Assembly: GCA_028345955.1 (NCBI GenBank)
Contig: JAOMEO010000009.1
Span: 1 to 48,871, forward strand
DNA from: Candidatus Thioglobus sp.
GTDB lineage: Bacteria; Pseudomonadota; Gammaproteobacteria; PS1; Pseudothioglobaceae
Reading direction: 5' to 3'
Length of the DNA stretch: 48,871 bases
Shown here: piece after piece, positions 1-9,849 of the stretch
How positions within the stretch are numbered: the stretch's first letter is position 1
How the letters are laid out: every line of letters begins with the position of its first letter
Translations under genes and position numbers: made by a program
Notes under the pieces: model-generated
Database searches by the model: none
Seen by the model: only the letters and a program-made list of their open reading frames with translations
What the model was told of the DNA's origin: nothing

Positions 1-656
1 CAGGTAGTTTTGGTGCTTGCCTAATGAAAGAGCCCGACTTGGTGGCATCTTGTGTTGAAAGCATGATTGATGCCAGTGATATACCGGTTAGTGTTAAAAG
101 TAGAATTGGAATCGACGATATGGAGACTTATGATCAGCTCAGTGACTTTGTATCCCGTATTCATGAAAAGGGTTGTCAGCACTTCATCATACACGCTCGC
201 AAGGCTTGGCTTCAGGGATTAAGTCCAAAAGAAAACCGCACCTTACCGCCCTTAAACTATCCCTGGGTTTATCAACTCAAGAAGGACTTTTCTCAACTTA
301 AGATAACTTTAAATGGAGGTGTTACTGCATGTAATGAGATTGTCAAACATCTCGATTACGTTGATGGTGTGATGCTGGGTAGGGCTGTTTATCATCAACC
401 CTATCTATTGGCAGATATTGACAGTAGGGTTTTTGGTAACACAGGTATTTTCAGAACTCGAGAGCAAGTTCTCGTCGACTATATGAGTTATATTAAAAAG
501 CAACTCAAGCAGGGTGTACCAATCAGAGCAATGACTCGCCATATCTTAGGCTTATATCATGGTCAAGATAATGCTAAATTTTTTCGTCGTTTACTGAGTG
601 GAAAGACGGTTGGATTAGGTCATCTGGATGAGTGGTTGAAATTTATAAAAAAATAG
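1..656 (+). CDS. dusA: tRNA-dihydrouridine synthase DusA, 5'-truncated by the window edge
   Basis: Flavoenzyme that reduces uridine to dihydrouridine in the D-loop of tRNA (positions 20/20a). The frame is open from base 3, upstream of the first ATG at 24, and reads GSFGACLM. This is the DusA active-site segment, with the catalytic Cys codon at 18-20. The rest matches the DusA pattern: VKSRIGIDD after the catalytic loop, FIIHARKAWLQGLSPKENR, the NGGV barrel strand, a VMLGRA phosphate-binding strand, and a C-terminal helical domain ending in FRRLLSG. About a third of the protein, the N-terminal half-barrel, lies outside the window. In many gammaproteobacteria dusA stands alone. Here it sits directly upstream of ftsA, where ftsQ is normally found. 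Confidence 0.93.
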   Translation, partial: GSFGACLMKEPDLVASCVESMIDASDIPVSVKSRIGIDDMETYDQLSDFVSRIHEKGCQHFIIHARKAWLQGLSPKENRTLPPLNYPWVYQLKKDFSQLKITLNGGVTACNEIVKHLDYVDGVMLGRAVYHQPYLLADIDSRVFGNTGIFRTREQVLVDYMSYIKKQLKQGVPIRAMTRHILGLYHGQDNAKFFRRLLSGKTVGLGHLDEWLKFIKK

Positions 657-730
657 TTGAACAGTGTTTGGATGGTCTCAATAGTTTGGTAAAATTTTCG
701 TTAAAAATATTTATCTTTTATTAACTAATT

Positions 731-1951
731 ATGGCTGGTGGAAATTTTTACATAGCGAGCATTGATATCGGGACAGACAAGATTGCCGTATTAATTGCTG
801 AAATAGATGATGATGATAGATTGCGCATTATCGGACACAATATTAGCCCATCTGATGGAGTCAGAAAGGGTTCAATATCTGCAATCGACTCTCTTTCCCG
901 TGCAATTTCAAAGGCGTTGGATCAAATTGATAAGAGTTTTAAATTATCACCAATAAATGCTCGTGTCAACCTTTCAGACACACACCTTACCTGTATTGAT
1001 GGTTATGGAAAAGTTCCAATTGATGAGATTGTTACTGCAGATGATGTTAATAAGGTGCTTGCTACTGCAAGTGCAATACCAACTCCTGCTAATAAGTCAA
1101 AACTACACACTATCAAGAAGAAATTCATCATCGATGAGAATCATATCGTTGATAACCCTGAGGGTATGAAGGCAGAAGTTCTTGAATCTAAAGTGCATAT
1201 TGTTACTGTTTCAAGTTTGAGTATGAGAAATATTGAAAACTGCTTAAAGAAATGTGATTTGGAGGTTGATGATATTGTGCTTGATCCGATTGCAAATTCC
1301 GAAGCGATACTAACCCAAGAAGATAAAGATGGAGGTGTTTGCTTGATTGATTTTGGAGCTGGAGTTACTAGCTACTCTGTTTTTCAGGAAGAAGGCATTA
1401 TTCGTAGTGGCGTTATTCCAATGGGTGGTGATGATATTACCTGGGAGGTTGCTTTTGCTTTTGATACTTCATTTGAGGAGGCGAAAAGACTGAAAGAGGA
1501 TTATGGCTGTGCTAAATCATCAGTTATCAAGGAAGACCAGTTTGTTGAATTTGTGCAGACCAATAAGGATTCTCATCATCTGTCAAGTCTTCAATTATCA
1601 GAAGTCATTGAAGAAGCTTATATTGATATATTATCGACATTGAAAAATGATTTAAAACATCACAATTTAGAGGCAAACATCAAGTCGGGTTTTGTTTTGT
1701 GTGGTGGTGGTGCACAGGCTTTGGGATTTGAAGAACTTGTAAGGGAGTTCTTCACCCGACGAGTTAAAATGGGAATCGTTCAACGTGATCGGATTTCAGG
1801 CCTGGAAACAATCCTAATGGACCATCGATATGCGAGTTCGATTGGACTTTTGTTACACCAGGAAGATCTACCACAAGTGGATTTAATTATGTCAAGGGGA
1901 AGAAATGGTGTTATTGGAAAAATAAAAGAGGTAATAGTAGGGAATTTTTAA
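731..1951 (+). CDS. ftsA: Cell division protein FtsA
   Basis: Actin-like ATPase that tethers FtsZ filaments to the inner membrane and recruits the divisome. The 406-residue length is normal. Visible motifs are phosphate-1 IDIGTD (residues 11-16), the 1C-domain segment after it, a phosphate-2 loop at about 206-213 and the adenosine loop GFVLCGGGAQALG (320-332). The C-terminal residues from about 391 (GVIGKIKEVIVGNF) could form the amphipathic membrane helix. Oddities: phosphate-2 reads IDFGAGVT, whereas FtsA usually has DIGGGTxD, so the loop is unusual. The gene is followed after 3 bp by lpxC, with no ftsZ, and preceded by dusA, not ftsQ. The ATG follows an AT-rich 74-bp gap with no strong SD. 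Confidence 0.9.
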   Translation: MAGGNFYIASIDIGTDKIAVLIAEIDDDDRLRIIGHNISPSDGVRKGSISAIDSLSRAISKALDQIDKSFKLSPINARVNLSDTHLTCIDGYGKVPIDEIVTADDVNKVLATASAIPTPANKSKLHTIKKKFIIDENHIVDNPEGMKAEVLESKVHIVTVSSLSMRNIENCLKKCDLEVDDIVLDPIANSEAILTQEDKDGGVCLIDFGAGVTSYSVFQEEGIIRSGVIPMGGDDITWEVAFAFDTSFEEAKRLKEDYGCAKSSVIKEDQFVEFVQTNKDSHHLSSLQLSEVIEEAYIDILSTLKNDLKHHNLEANIKSGFVLCGGGAQALGFEELVREFFTRRVKMGIVQRDRISGLETILMDHRYASSIGLLLHQEDLPQVDLIMSRGRNGVIGKIKEVIVGNF

Positions 1952-1954
1952 TTT

Positions 1955-2866
1955 ATGGTAAAGCAAAGAACAATTAAGAAAACTGTAAAAGCTCGTGGAG
2001 TCGGTATTCACAGTGGCAAGCTCGTGAATATGACATTGATTCCTGCTGAGTCTGACCATGGTGTTGTTTTTAAGAGACTAGATGCTGGTGGCAGGCAAGT
2101 TCATGCCCATAGCGCATTTGTTAACGAAGTTGTATTGTCAACTGGGCTTGAAAGCCAAGGTGTCAAGGTTTCCACTATAGAACATTTAATGTCTGCTCTT
2201 TCTGCGCTCGGTGTCGACAATGTCTTGGTTGAATTGGACTCATTTGAGGTGCCAATCATGGATGGTTCTTCGGCACCTTTTGTTTTTTTAGTTCAGTCAG
2301 CTGGAATAGAAGAGCAGGAAGCTCCAAAGCGATTCATTGTAATCAAGGACACAATTAGGGTTGAAAACGGTGAATCATGGGCACAGGTTTCGCCACACAA
2401 TGGTTTCAAAGTTACATTAGAGATTGACTTTGAACACAAAAAGATTAAGGAGAGTGGTCAGAAGTTAACAATTGATTTTGCGGAACAGTCTTACTTAAAA
2501 GAAATTTCTCGTGCACGAACTTTTGGTTATGAAAGAGATGTTGAAGCACTGCAGGCCGGTGGACTTGCATTAGGCGCAAATATGGACAATGCAATCGCTC
2601 TTTCAGATGAAGACATTCTTAATGAAGACGGGATGCGTTACCATAATGAATTTGTAAAACACAAAATATTAGATATCGTTGGTGATCTTTTTCTCTTGGG
2701 CGGTAACGTGATTGGACACTATGAAGGTTACAAGACTGGTCATATGCTTAATGATCAATTACTTTCCGCGATACTTTCTCAACCTCAAGCATTCAGTATT
2801 GAAACTTATGAAGAGCTTGAATCTCCGATACATTATTATTCAGAAGATTGGCAGAATGAACTTTAA
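1955..2866 (+). CDS. lpxC: UDP-3-O-acyl-N-acetylglucosamine deacetylase LpxC
   Basis: Zinc amidase that carries out the committed step of lipid A synthesis in the cytoplasm. At 303 residues it has the usual length. Zinc ligands are recognisable: H77 in [10 protein letters not shown], then H236 and D240 in [15 protein letters not shown]. The catalytic histidine is H263 in [13 protein letters not shown]. The GVGIHSG motif near residue 15 is also present. It starts 3 bp after ftsA and is probably cotranscribed with it. The ftsA-lpxC adjacency is a remnant of the usual ftsQ-ftsA-ftsZ-lpxC order of the dcw cluster. Its presence confirms a Gram-negative with LPS. Confidence 0.96.
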   Translation: MVKQRTIKKTVKARGVGIHSGKLVNMTLIPAESDHGVVFKRLDAGGRQVHAHSAFVNEVVLSTGLESQGVKVSTIEHLMSALSALGVDNVLVELDSFEVPIMDGSSAPFVFLVQSAGIEEQEAPKRFIVIKDTIRVENGESWAQVSPHNGFKVTLEIDFEHKKIKESGQKLTIDFAEQSYLKEISRARTFGYERDVEALQAGGLALGANMDNAIALSDEDILNEDGMRYHNEFVKHKILDIVGDLFLLGGNVIGHYEGYKTGHMLNDQLLSAILSQPQAFSIETYEELESPIHYYSEDWQNEL

Positions 2867-2976
2867 ATAGAGCTCTTGAAAAGGTAATTATTTGTCAACC
2901 TTAAACGCTTTGAATTTCCTACTTTACAAGCTAAAACACCCGATAACGAAGAGCTTTTAGTTTTTAAATCTTTGGG

Positions 2977-2982
2977 TATAAT
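2977..2982 (+). promoter_or_regulatory. Probable -10 element of the ilvBHC promoter
   Basis: A perfect TATAAT lies in the 145-bp gap between lpxC and ilvB, 29 bp before the ilvB ATG. No convincing -35 hexamer is seen at 16-18 bp spacing. A start about 7 bp downstream would leave a 5' leader of only about 22 nt, too short for an attenuator. Confidence 0.5.
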
Positions 2983-3011
2983 CGATACCTTTTAAATTAT
3001 CGTGATTAGCC

Positions 3012-4745
3012 ATGAAATTGAATGGTGCTGAGATACTAATAGATTGCCTGCAGCAAGAGGGTGTTAAACACATCTTTGGATATCCGGGCGGTGCAACTTT
3101 GCATATTTACGATGCTCTAGAAGCTCAAGAAGAAATTATCCACGTTTTGGTTAGACATGAACAAGGCGCTGCCCATGCAGCAGATGGTTATGCAAGAACA
3201 TCTGGCAAGCCAGGTGTTGTTTTAGTAACATCTGGACCAGGAATTACCAATGCTGTTACAGGTATTGCTACTGCCAATATGGATTCCATACCTATGGTGG
3301 TTATCTCTGGCCAGGTACCTTCGCCATTGATTGGTAACGACGCCTTCCAAGAGGTTGATGCTGTTGGTATCACGCGCTCCTGTGTTAAGCACAACTTTCT
3401 TGTTAAGGACATTAGCGAAGTAGCAATCACTGTCAAAAAGGCATTTCACATTGCAACCACTGGTAGGCCAGGGCCTGTTGTAATTGATATACCAAAGGAT
3501 GTAACAATTAATCAAATGGAATTGGAAGAATATCCCGAGACGGTAAAGATGAGGTCTTATAAACCTACAACAAAAGCGAGTAATCGTCAAATTAAAAAGG
3601 CGGCAGAGTTGATTGCAAATTCGCAGAGACCAATCCTTTATTCAGGAGGTGGTAGTGTTATAGGTAATGCTTCCAAAGAATTGAGAGAATTTACACGGTT
3701 ACTTGGGTTTCCTATTACACAAACATTGATGGGTCTAGGGGCCTATCCAGGTACTGATGAATTATCTATTGGAATGTTAGGTATGCATGGCACCTATGAA
3801 GCTAATATGGCAATGCATGATTCCGATTGTGTGGTTGCTATTGGCGCTCGCTTTGATGATAGAATTACTGGGAATCTGGCAAAATTTTGCCCCTCTGCTA
3901 AATTTATCCATATTGATATCGACCCTTCTCAAATTTCAAAAAATGTTGTTGCTGATATTCCAATTGTTGGCCAAACAAAACAGGTATTACAAGCTCTCAT
4001 TGAAGAACTAAAAGATGAAAAGCTTGCAGATATCTCTAAATGGTGGTCACAAATCAATACCTGGAGAGAAGTGGATTCCTTAGCTTATAGAAAGAAATCA
4101 GGAGTTATTAAGCCTCAAACGGTGATTGAGGTGCTTTATGAGGTAACCAAGGGTGAAGCTATTGTGACATCAGATGTTGGTCAGCATCAGATGTGGGCTG
4201 CGCAATATTACTTATTTGATGAACCTCGTCGTTGGATTAATTCTGGTGGTCTCGGTACAATGGGCTTTGGTTTGCCAGCAGCAATGGGAGCTAAAATAGC
4301 AATGCCTGATAAGGATGTTGTCTGTGTAACTGGAGAAGGTAGTATTCAAATGATGTTGCAAGAGCTTTCGACAATGTTGCAATACAAGACTCCAGTTAAA
4401 ATCGTGAACCTTAATAACCGTTATTTGGGAATGGTTAGGCAGTGGCAAGAGTTTTTCTACGAAAAGCGCTACGCTATGTCTTACATGGATGCTTTACCTG
4501 ACTTTGTGAAGTTAGCAGAGAGTTATGGACATTTAGGTATTTTGGTTGAAAATGAAGCAGATTTAAAGCCTGCATTGGTTGAAGCCCTTAAGCAAAAGGA
4601 TCGGACTGTTTTTGTTGATATCATCACCGATCCAAATGAAAATGTATTTCCAATGATCCCTGCAGGTGGTGCTCATTGTGACATGTTATTGGCAGGGCGT
4701 GATGATATGATCTCAAAAGATGAAACAGACTTCAACGCGGTATAA
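3012..4745 (+). CDS. ilvB: Acetolactate synthase large (catalytic) subunit
   Basis: ThDP-dependent enzyme condensing pyruvate with pyruvate or 2-oxobutyrate, the first common step of valine/leucine/isoleucine synthesis. At 577 residues it is typical. The N-terminal ThDP-pyrimidine domain has the catalytic Glu50 in VRHEQGAAHAADGYAR. A central FAD-binding domain follows, then the C-terminal ThDP-diphosphate domain with GEGSIQMM...NLNNRYLGMV. The metal-binding motif is GEG (Glu442), not the canonical GDG. I recall this variant from betaproteobacterial IlvI proteins, so it is likely functional. The gene could equally be named ilvI. It leads an ilvB-ilvH-ilvC-pssA-leuA block and is 3 bp from the small subunit, implying coupled translation. 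Confidence 0.96.
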   Translation: MKLNGAEILIDCLQQEGVKHIFGYPGGATLHIYDALEAQEEIIHVLVRHEQGAAHAADGYARTSGKPGVVLVTSGPGITNAVTGIATANMDSIPMVVISGQVPSPLIGNDAFQEVDAVGITRSCVKHNFLVKDISEVAITVKKAFHIATTGRPGPVVIDIPKDVTINQMELEEYPETVKMRSYKPTTKASNRQIKKAAELIANSQRPILYSGGGSVIGNASKELREFTRLLGFPITQTLMGLGAYPGTDELSIGMLGMHGTYEANMAMHDSDCVVAIGARFDDRITGNLAKFCPSAKFIHIDIDPSQISKNVVADIPIVGQTKQVLQALIEELKDEKLADISKWWSQINTWREVDSLAYRKKSGVIKPQTVIEVLYEVTKGEAIVTSDVGQHQMWAAQYYLFDEPRRWINSGGLGTMGFGLPAAMGAKIAMPDKDVVCVTGEGSIQMMLQELSTMLQYKTPVKIVNLNNRYLGMVRQWQEFFYEKRYAMSYMDALPDFVKLAESYGHLGILVENEADLKPALVEALKQKDRTVFVDIITDPNENVFPMIPAGGAHCDMLLAGRDDMISKDETDFNAV

Positions 4746-4748
4746 ATT

Positions 4749-6253
<1,505 letters not shown>

Positions 6254-6291
6254 TTTGTTGTTATTAGCACAGCTTAATTCCATAATTAATT

Positions 6292-7053
6292 GTGACTGAA
6301 AAAATACAAACCAAAAGAGGTATCTATTTACTGCCAAGCATTATTACCACTTTTGCTTTGTTTGCCGGTTTTTATTCTATTATTGCTTCTATTAATGGTG
6401 ACTTTACATTAGCAGCTATTTCAATAATGATTGCTATGTTGTGGGACGCTATAGATGGCCGAGTTGCTCGATTAACAAATACTCAAAGTGCTTTTGGTGC
6501 AGAGTATGATTCATTATCAGATTTAGTGTCATTTGGCTTGGCACCCGCACTCCTTGTATATGAATGGTCTTTGTCTGATCTGGGAAGGATTGGTTGGCTA
6601 GCTGCATTTATTTATTTAGCCTGTGCAGCTTTAAGATTGGCAAGATTCAATACTCAAGTAGGCACTGCTGATAAGCGTTATTTTCAAGGTCTACCTACAC
6701 CTGCTTCTGCCGGTGTAATAGCCAGCATGATATGGCTTAAATTTTGGAATTTCGAATATTTTGATTTTGGCGTTGTTTCTTTGAGTTATTACATTGGCAT
6801 TGTAATAACAATAATTTGTGGCCTACTTATGGTTAGTAATGTACGCTACTTCAGTTTTAAGGAGTTTAATTCAACGGACAAGGCGTCATTTAGGTTTCTT
6901 TTATTGACAGTTCTAAGTTTTATTGTGCTTCTCTATAAACCCAATATTGTATTATTTACTGTCTTCTTTATTTATATGCTTTCTGGTCCCTTTATAACTA
7001 TTTTTGGGATCTATAAGAAAAGACAACAGAAAAAAAGGGGCAGAGCTAGTTAA
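6292..7053 (+). CDS. pssA: CDP-diacylglycerol-serine O-phosphatidyltransferase
   Basis: Integral membrane enzyme making phosphatidylserine, the precursor of phosphatidylethanolamine. Of 253 residues, the CDP-alcohol phosphotransferase motif spans 55-77: DGRVAR, then G and the spaced aspartates in GAEYDSLSD. About seven hydrophobic segments are evident. The C-terminus is basic (KKRQQKKRGR). The first codon is GTG. No in-frame ATG precedes the conserved segment, so GTG is the best start. This is the membrane-embedded (B. subtilis-like) PssA, not the phospholipase-D-like E. coli enzyme. It sits between ilvC and leuA, an arrangement also seen in betaproteobacteria. Confidence 0.92.
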   Translation: MTEKIQTKRGIYLLPSIITTFALFAGFYSIIASINGDFTLAAISIMIAMLWDAIDGRVARLTNTQSAFGAEYDSLSDLVSFGLAPALLVYEWSLSDLGRIGWLAAFIYLACAALRLARFNTQVGTADKRYFQGLPTPASAGVIASMIWLKFWNFEYFDFGVVSLSYYIGIVITIICGLLMVSNVRYFSFKEFNSTDKASFRFLLLTVLSFIVLLYKPNIVLFTVFFIYMLSGPFITIFGIYKKRQQKKRGRAS

Positions 7054-7060
7054 GTTCCTT

Positions 7061-7066
7061 TATAAT
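7061..7066 (+). promoter_or_regulatory. Possible -10 element for the leuA leader
   Basis: TATAAT just after the pssA stop codon. If used, transcription would begin within about 3 nt of the leader-peptide ATG at 7075, giving a nearly leaderless message. No good -35 is visible, so transcription may instead read through from ilv-pssA. Confidence 0.3.
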
Positions 7067-7074
7067 CAGCATCT

Positions 7075-7149
7075 ATGAGAACAAATACTAATTCGTTGAT
7101 TTCTCTTTCATTGGACAACCTCCTTGCGTTGTTGCGATTATTGCCGTAA
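7075..7149 (+). CDS. Putative leucine-rich leader peptide (leuL-like)
   Basis: A 24-codon ORF in the 173-bp gap before leuA. Nine of 24 residues are leucine, concentrated in the second half as LL-A-LL-R-LL, and the ORF ends CCG-TAA. The composition is that of a ribosome-stalling leader peptide sensing Leu-tRNA, as in the leu operon leaders of enterics. Its stop codon lies exactly in the loop of a perfect 9-bp hairpin (7137-7158), so stalling on the Leu codons would change folding. There is no obvious SD and a TATAAT lies only 9 bp upstream, so translation could be leaderless or coupled. The call is by position and composition, not homology. Confidence 0.6.
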   Translation: MRTNTNSLISLSLDNLLALLRLLP

Positions 7150-7181
7150 GGCAATAATGATCTCAATAGACGAAAGTCTAT
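7137..7181 (+). promoter_or_regulatory. Tandem hairpins between the Leu-rich leader and leuA
   Basis: Hairpin 1 pairs ATTATTGCC (7137-7145) with GGCAATAAT (7150-7158) around a GTAA loop that contains the leader stop codon. Hairpin 2 pairs ATAGAC (7166-7171) with GTCTAT (7176-7181) around a GAAA tetraloop. Neither is followed by a U-tract, so they do not form a classical intrinsic terminator. An AT-only palindrome follows at 7199-7213, just before the leuA SD. The leader also contains CTCCT (7120-7124), complementary to the leuA SD AGGAG (7216-7220). Control of leuA translation or Rho access is possible. Confidence 0.5.
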
Positions 7182-7226
7182 CACTATTACTCAAGCTTAT
7201 ATTTTAAAAATATCCAGGAGCAAATA

Positions 7227-8759
7227 ATGTCCGACAAATTAATCATATTTGACACAACCCTTAGAGATGGTGAGCAATCACCAGGCGCCTCGATGACCAA
7301 GGACGAGAAGGTTCGTATCGCCAAGATTTTGGAAAAAATGCGGGTCGATGTCATTGAAGCTGGCTTTGCAATAGCCTCCCAGGGTGACTTTGAGGCGGTG
7401 CGGGCAGTAGCAAAAGCTGTAAAAGATTCAACCGTTTGTTCTCTCGCTAGAGCACTTGACAAAGATATAGATCGTGCAGGTGAAGCTATAAAAAATACCA
7501 ATTCGGCGAGAATACATACATTTATTGCAACTTCTGACATTCATATGCAGATGAAGCTAAGGATGACACCAGATGAAGTCGTATCGCAAGCAGTTCGCTC
7601 CGTTAAAAGGGCGACAAAGTTTACTAACAATATTGAATTTAGTCCGGAAGATGCGGGCCGATCTGACATTGATTTTTTGTGCCGAATCATTGAAGCTGCT
7701 ATTGATGCTGGTGCTACAACAATCAATATTCCTGACACGGTTGGTTATAACATCCCTCACCAGTTTGGTGAAACCATGAAAGAGCTCATCGAAAGGGTGC
7801 CTAATTCTGACAAGGCAATATTTTCAGCCCACTGTCACAACGACCTAGGGTTAGCAGTTTCAAATTCACTTTCTGCAGTCCTTAACGGGGCGAGACAAAT
7901 AGAGTGCACCATTAACGGTCTAGGAGAGCGTGCAGGAAATACATCACTTGAAGAGGTTGTGATGGCGGTCCGTACTAGACAGGATATCTTTGGTTGTGAC
8001 ACCAATATTGACACCAAAAATATTTTAGCAGCCTCGAGACTGGTTTCATCTATTACTGGTTTTGTTGTTCAACCCAATAAGGCAATTGTTGGCGCTAATG
8101 CATTTGCTCATGAAGCTGGGATTCATCAGGATGGTATTCTTAAGCACCGCGAAACCTATGAAATCATGAAAGCAGAAGATGTTGGTTGGCATACCAATAC
8201 CCTTGTAATGGGTAAACATTCTGGCCGTAATGCCTTTAAAGTGAGAATGAGTGAATTGGGTGTTGAATTTGATTCAGATGATGAATTCAATAATGCATTT
8301 TCTCGCTTCAAAGCGTTGGCTGACAAGAAGCATGATATCTTTGATGAAGACCTTCAAGCACTGGTTACAGAAGCCCAGGCTGAGGCTACAGAATTTATCC
8401 GTCTAATTTCACTGAAAGTTTGTACCGAGACAGGTAAAGAAAATACTGCAAACATCACTCTTTTGATTGACGGTAAAGAGAAAAGTGCTTCTGCAAAAAC
8501 TTCAGGAGCGGTTGACGCAACTTTCAATGCAATCTTGTCTTTGGTTGATATTGAGCCGATATTGCAATTATATTCCGTAACAAATGTTACTCAGGGTACT
8601 GATTCTCTTGGAGAGGTTAATGTTCGACTCGAGTATGAGGGAAAAATTGTTAACGGCCAAGGGGTTGATACTGATATTATTACATCTTCAGCTAAGGCCT
8701 ATGTGCATGCATTGAACAAGGTAATGGAAAATGTAGAGAGGGCGCATCCGCAAATATGA
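7227..8759 (+). CDS. leuA: 2-isopropylmalate synthase
   Basis: Condenses acetyl-CoA with 2-oxoisovalerate, the first committed step of leucine synthesis. The 510-residue length matches the bacterial long form. The TIM-barrel catalytic domain begins with [15 protein letters not shown] (residues 9-23). It carries the HxH metal motif in [16 protein letters not shown], then NGLGERAGN and HEAGIHQDG of the linker subdomain. A C-terminal LeuA dimer/regulatory domain (from about 385) would bind leucine for feedback inhibition. The SD CCAGGAG sits 6 bp before the ATG. leuB, leuC and leuD are not nearby. The final codons overlap the next gene by 4 bp (ATGA). Expression may be controlled by the Leu-rich leader upstream. 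Confidence 0.97.
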   Translation: MSDKLIIFDTTLRDGEQSPGASMTKDEKVRIAKILEKMRVDVIEAGFAIASQGDFEAVRAVAKAVKDSTVCSLARALDKDIDRAGEAIKNTNSARIHTFIATSDIHMQMKLRMTPDEVVSQAVRSVKRATKFTNNIEFSPEDAGRSDIDFLCRIIEAAIDAGATTINIPDTVGYNIPHQFGETMKELIERVPNSDKAIFSAHCHNDLGLAVSNSLSAVLNGARQIECTINGLGERAGNTSLEEVVMAVRTRQDIFGCDTNIDTKNILAASRLVSSITGFVVQPNKAIVGANAFAHEAGIHQDGILKHRETYEIMKAEDVGWHTNTLVMGKHSGRNAFKVRMSELGVEFDSDDEFNNAFSRFKALADKKHDIFDEDLQALVTEAQAEATEFIRLISLKVCTETGKENTANITLLIDGKEKSASAKTSGAVDATFNAILSLVDIEPILQLYSVTNVTQGTDSLGEVNVRLEYEGKIVNGQGVDTDIITSSAKAYVHALNKVMENVERAHPQI

Positions 8760-9169
8760 CCCCAGAATTGAGAAATGACTATCTTGAGGCTCTAGATATA
8801 CCTGAGTTTCTTTATCACAAGAATGATTCAATTCCAAGGACTGAAATTATTGTTCAATGTTTGTTGGTAGAGACTAGCCCAGAAAAATCATTTTGTGAGC
8901 CAGGTGATACTAAAAATTTACTAGTAAAGATGTTGTCTTCGATTGGTTTGTCATTAAATAATACGACTTCTATCTCGATTCAATCTGGAGAACTTGAAAA
9001 AAACATTAAGGCTTATCCAGCTAGGGTCGTTTTAGTTATGGGAGATTCAATCAACTCGAATTCAGATAATTTATTCTTTACTCACCATCCAAGAGATATT
9101 CTGGAAAATCCAGCCCTCAAAAGAGAAGTATGGGAGGTATTAAAAAAGGTGAAACAATGTCTCAGTTAG
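8756..9169 (+). CDS. HolD / uracil-DNA-glycosylase-like small protein, putative DNA polymerase III psi subunit
   Basis: A 137-residue protein whose ends resemble what I know of divergent proteobacterial HolD proteins. The start ([13 protein letters not shown]) looks like the HolD N-terminus that contacts chi. The end ([22 protein letters not shown]) resembles the 'HP..LL..P.LK..W..L' tail shared by type-4/5 uracil-DNA glycosylases and the HolD fold. The catalytic motifs and Fe-S cysteines of real uracil glycosylases are absent, so it is not expected to be enzymatic. It overlaps leuA by ATGA and queH by 13 bp, implying translational coupling. Function is inferred from motif resemblance alone. 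A UDG-fold protein of unknown role is the alternative. Confidence 0.5.
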   Translation: MTPELRNDYLEALDIPEFLYHKNDSIPRTEIIVQCLLVETSPEKSFCEPGDTKNLLVKMLSSIGLSLNNTTSISIQSGELEKNIKAYPARVVLVMGDSINSNSDNLFFTHHPRDILENPALKREVWEVLKKVKQCLS

Positions 9170-9849
9170 ATTACTCATTAACTTCCTACAAACGTCCAAA
9201 ACTCTCCACACCTAATGGTGAAAAGAAATTATTGCTTCATTCATGTTGTGCACCTTGTGCTGGGGAAGTTATGGAAGCGTTAGCAGCGTCAGATATTGAT
9301 ACAACGATATTTTTCTACAATCCAAACATTCACCCCATCGAAGAGTATGAAATACGCAAAGAGGAGAATATTCGGTTTGCTAAAAAGTTGGGTATGCCTA
9401 TTGTTGACGCAGATTACGATCGAAATGAGTGGTTTAAGAGAACAAAGGGTCAAGAGAACGAACCAGAAAGGGGTGAGCGCTGTTCAACTTGTTTTGATAT
9501 GCGTTTTGACAGGACTGCTCAATATGCATCAGATAATGACTTTGATTTGATTTCTTCAACGTTGGGGATTTCTCGTTGGAAAGACATGGATCAAATAAAT
9601 ACTTCTGGTGCAAGATCATCTGCGCCATACAACATCCCTTACTGGGATTTTAATTGGAGAAAAAAAGGTGGTTCCTCGAGAATGCTCGAGTTATCTAAAA
9701 GAGAGGGATTTTATCAACAGGAATATTGTGGCTGTGTTTACTCTTTAAGAGACACCAATCGTTGGCGTGTTTCGAAGGGTCGCAAGAAAATTGAAAGAGG
9801 GGTAAAGTTCTACCAAGAAGCGAAACTCGAAGTTTCTCAGGACGGTTAA
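9157..9849 (+). CDS. queH: Epoxyqueuosine reductase QueH (DUF208)
   Basis: Last step of queuosine synthesis: reduction of epoxyqueuosine to queuosine in tRNA. QueH is the non-cobalamin replacement of QueG. I start at ATG 9157 (MSQLDYS, preceded by AAAGGTG) rather than the in-frame ATG at 9130, giving 230 residues. Diagnostic motifs are LLHSCCAPC (Cys30, 31, 34), [18 protein letters not shown], a second cysteine pair in [18 protein letters not shown] and YCGCVYS near the C-terminus. These supply the Fe-S and di-iron ligands described for the family. Its TAA shares bases with the argF TAA on the other strand. queF, for an earlier step, is at the far end of the window. Confidence 0.93.
   Translation: MSQLDYSLTSYKRPKLSTPNGEKKLLLHSCCAPCAGEVMEALAASDIDTTIFFYNPNIHPIEEYEIRKEENIRFAKKLGMPIVDADYDRNEWFKRTKGQENEPERGERCSTCFDMRFDRTAQYASDNDFDLISSTLGISRWKDMDQINTSGARSSAPYNIPYWDFNWRKKGGSSRMLELSKREGFYQQEYCGCVYSLRDTNRWRVSKGRKKIERGVKFYQEAKLEVSQDG

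Noticed and set aside
8756-9169. Active uracil-DNA glycosylase.
   Set aside because: Lacks the catalytic water-activating motif and Fe-S cysteines of type 4/5 enzymes; only the C-terminal helix pattern matches.
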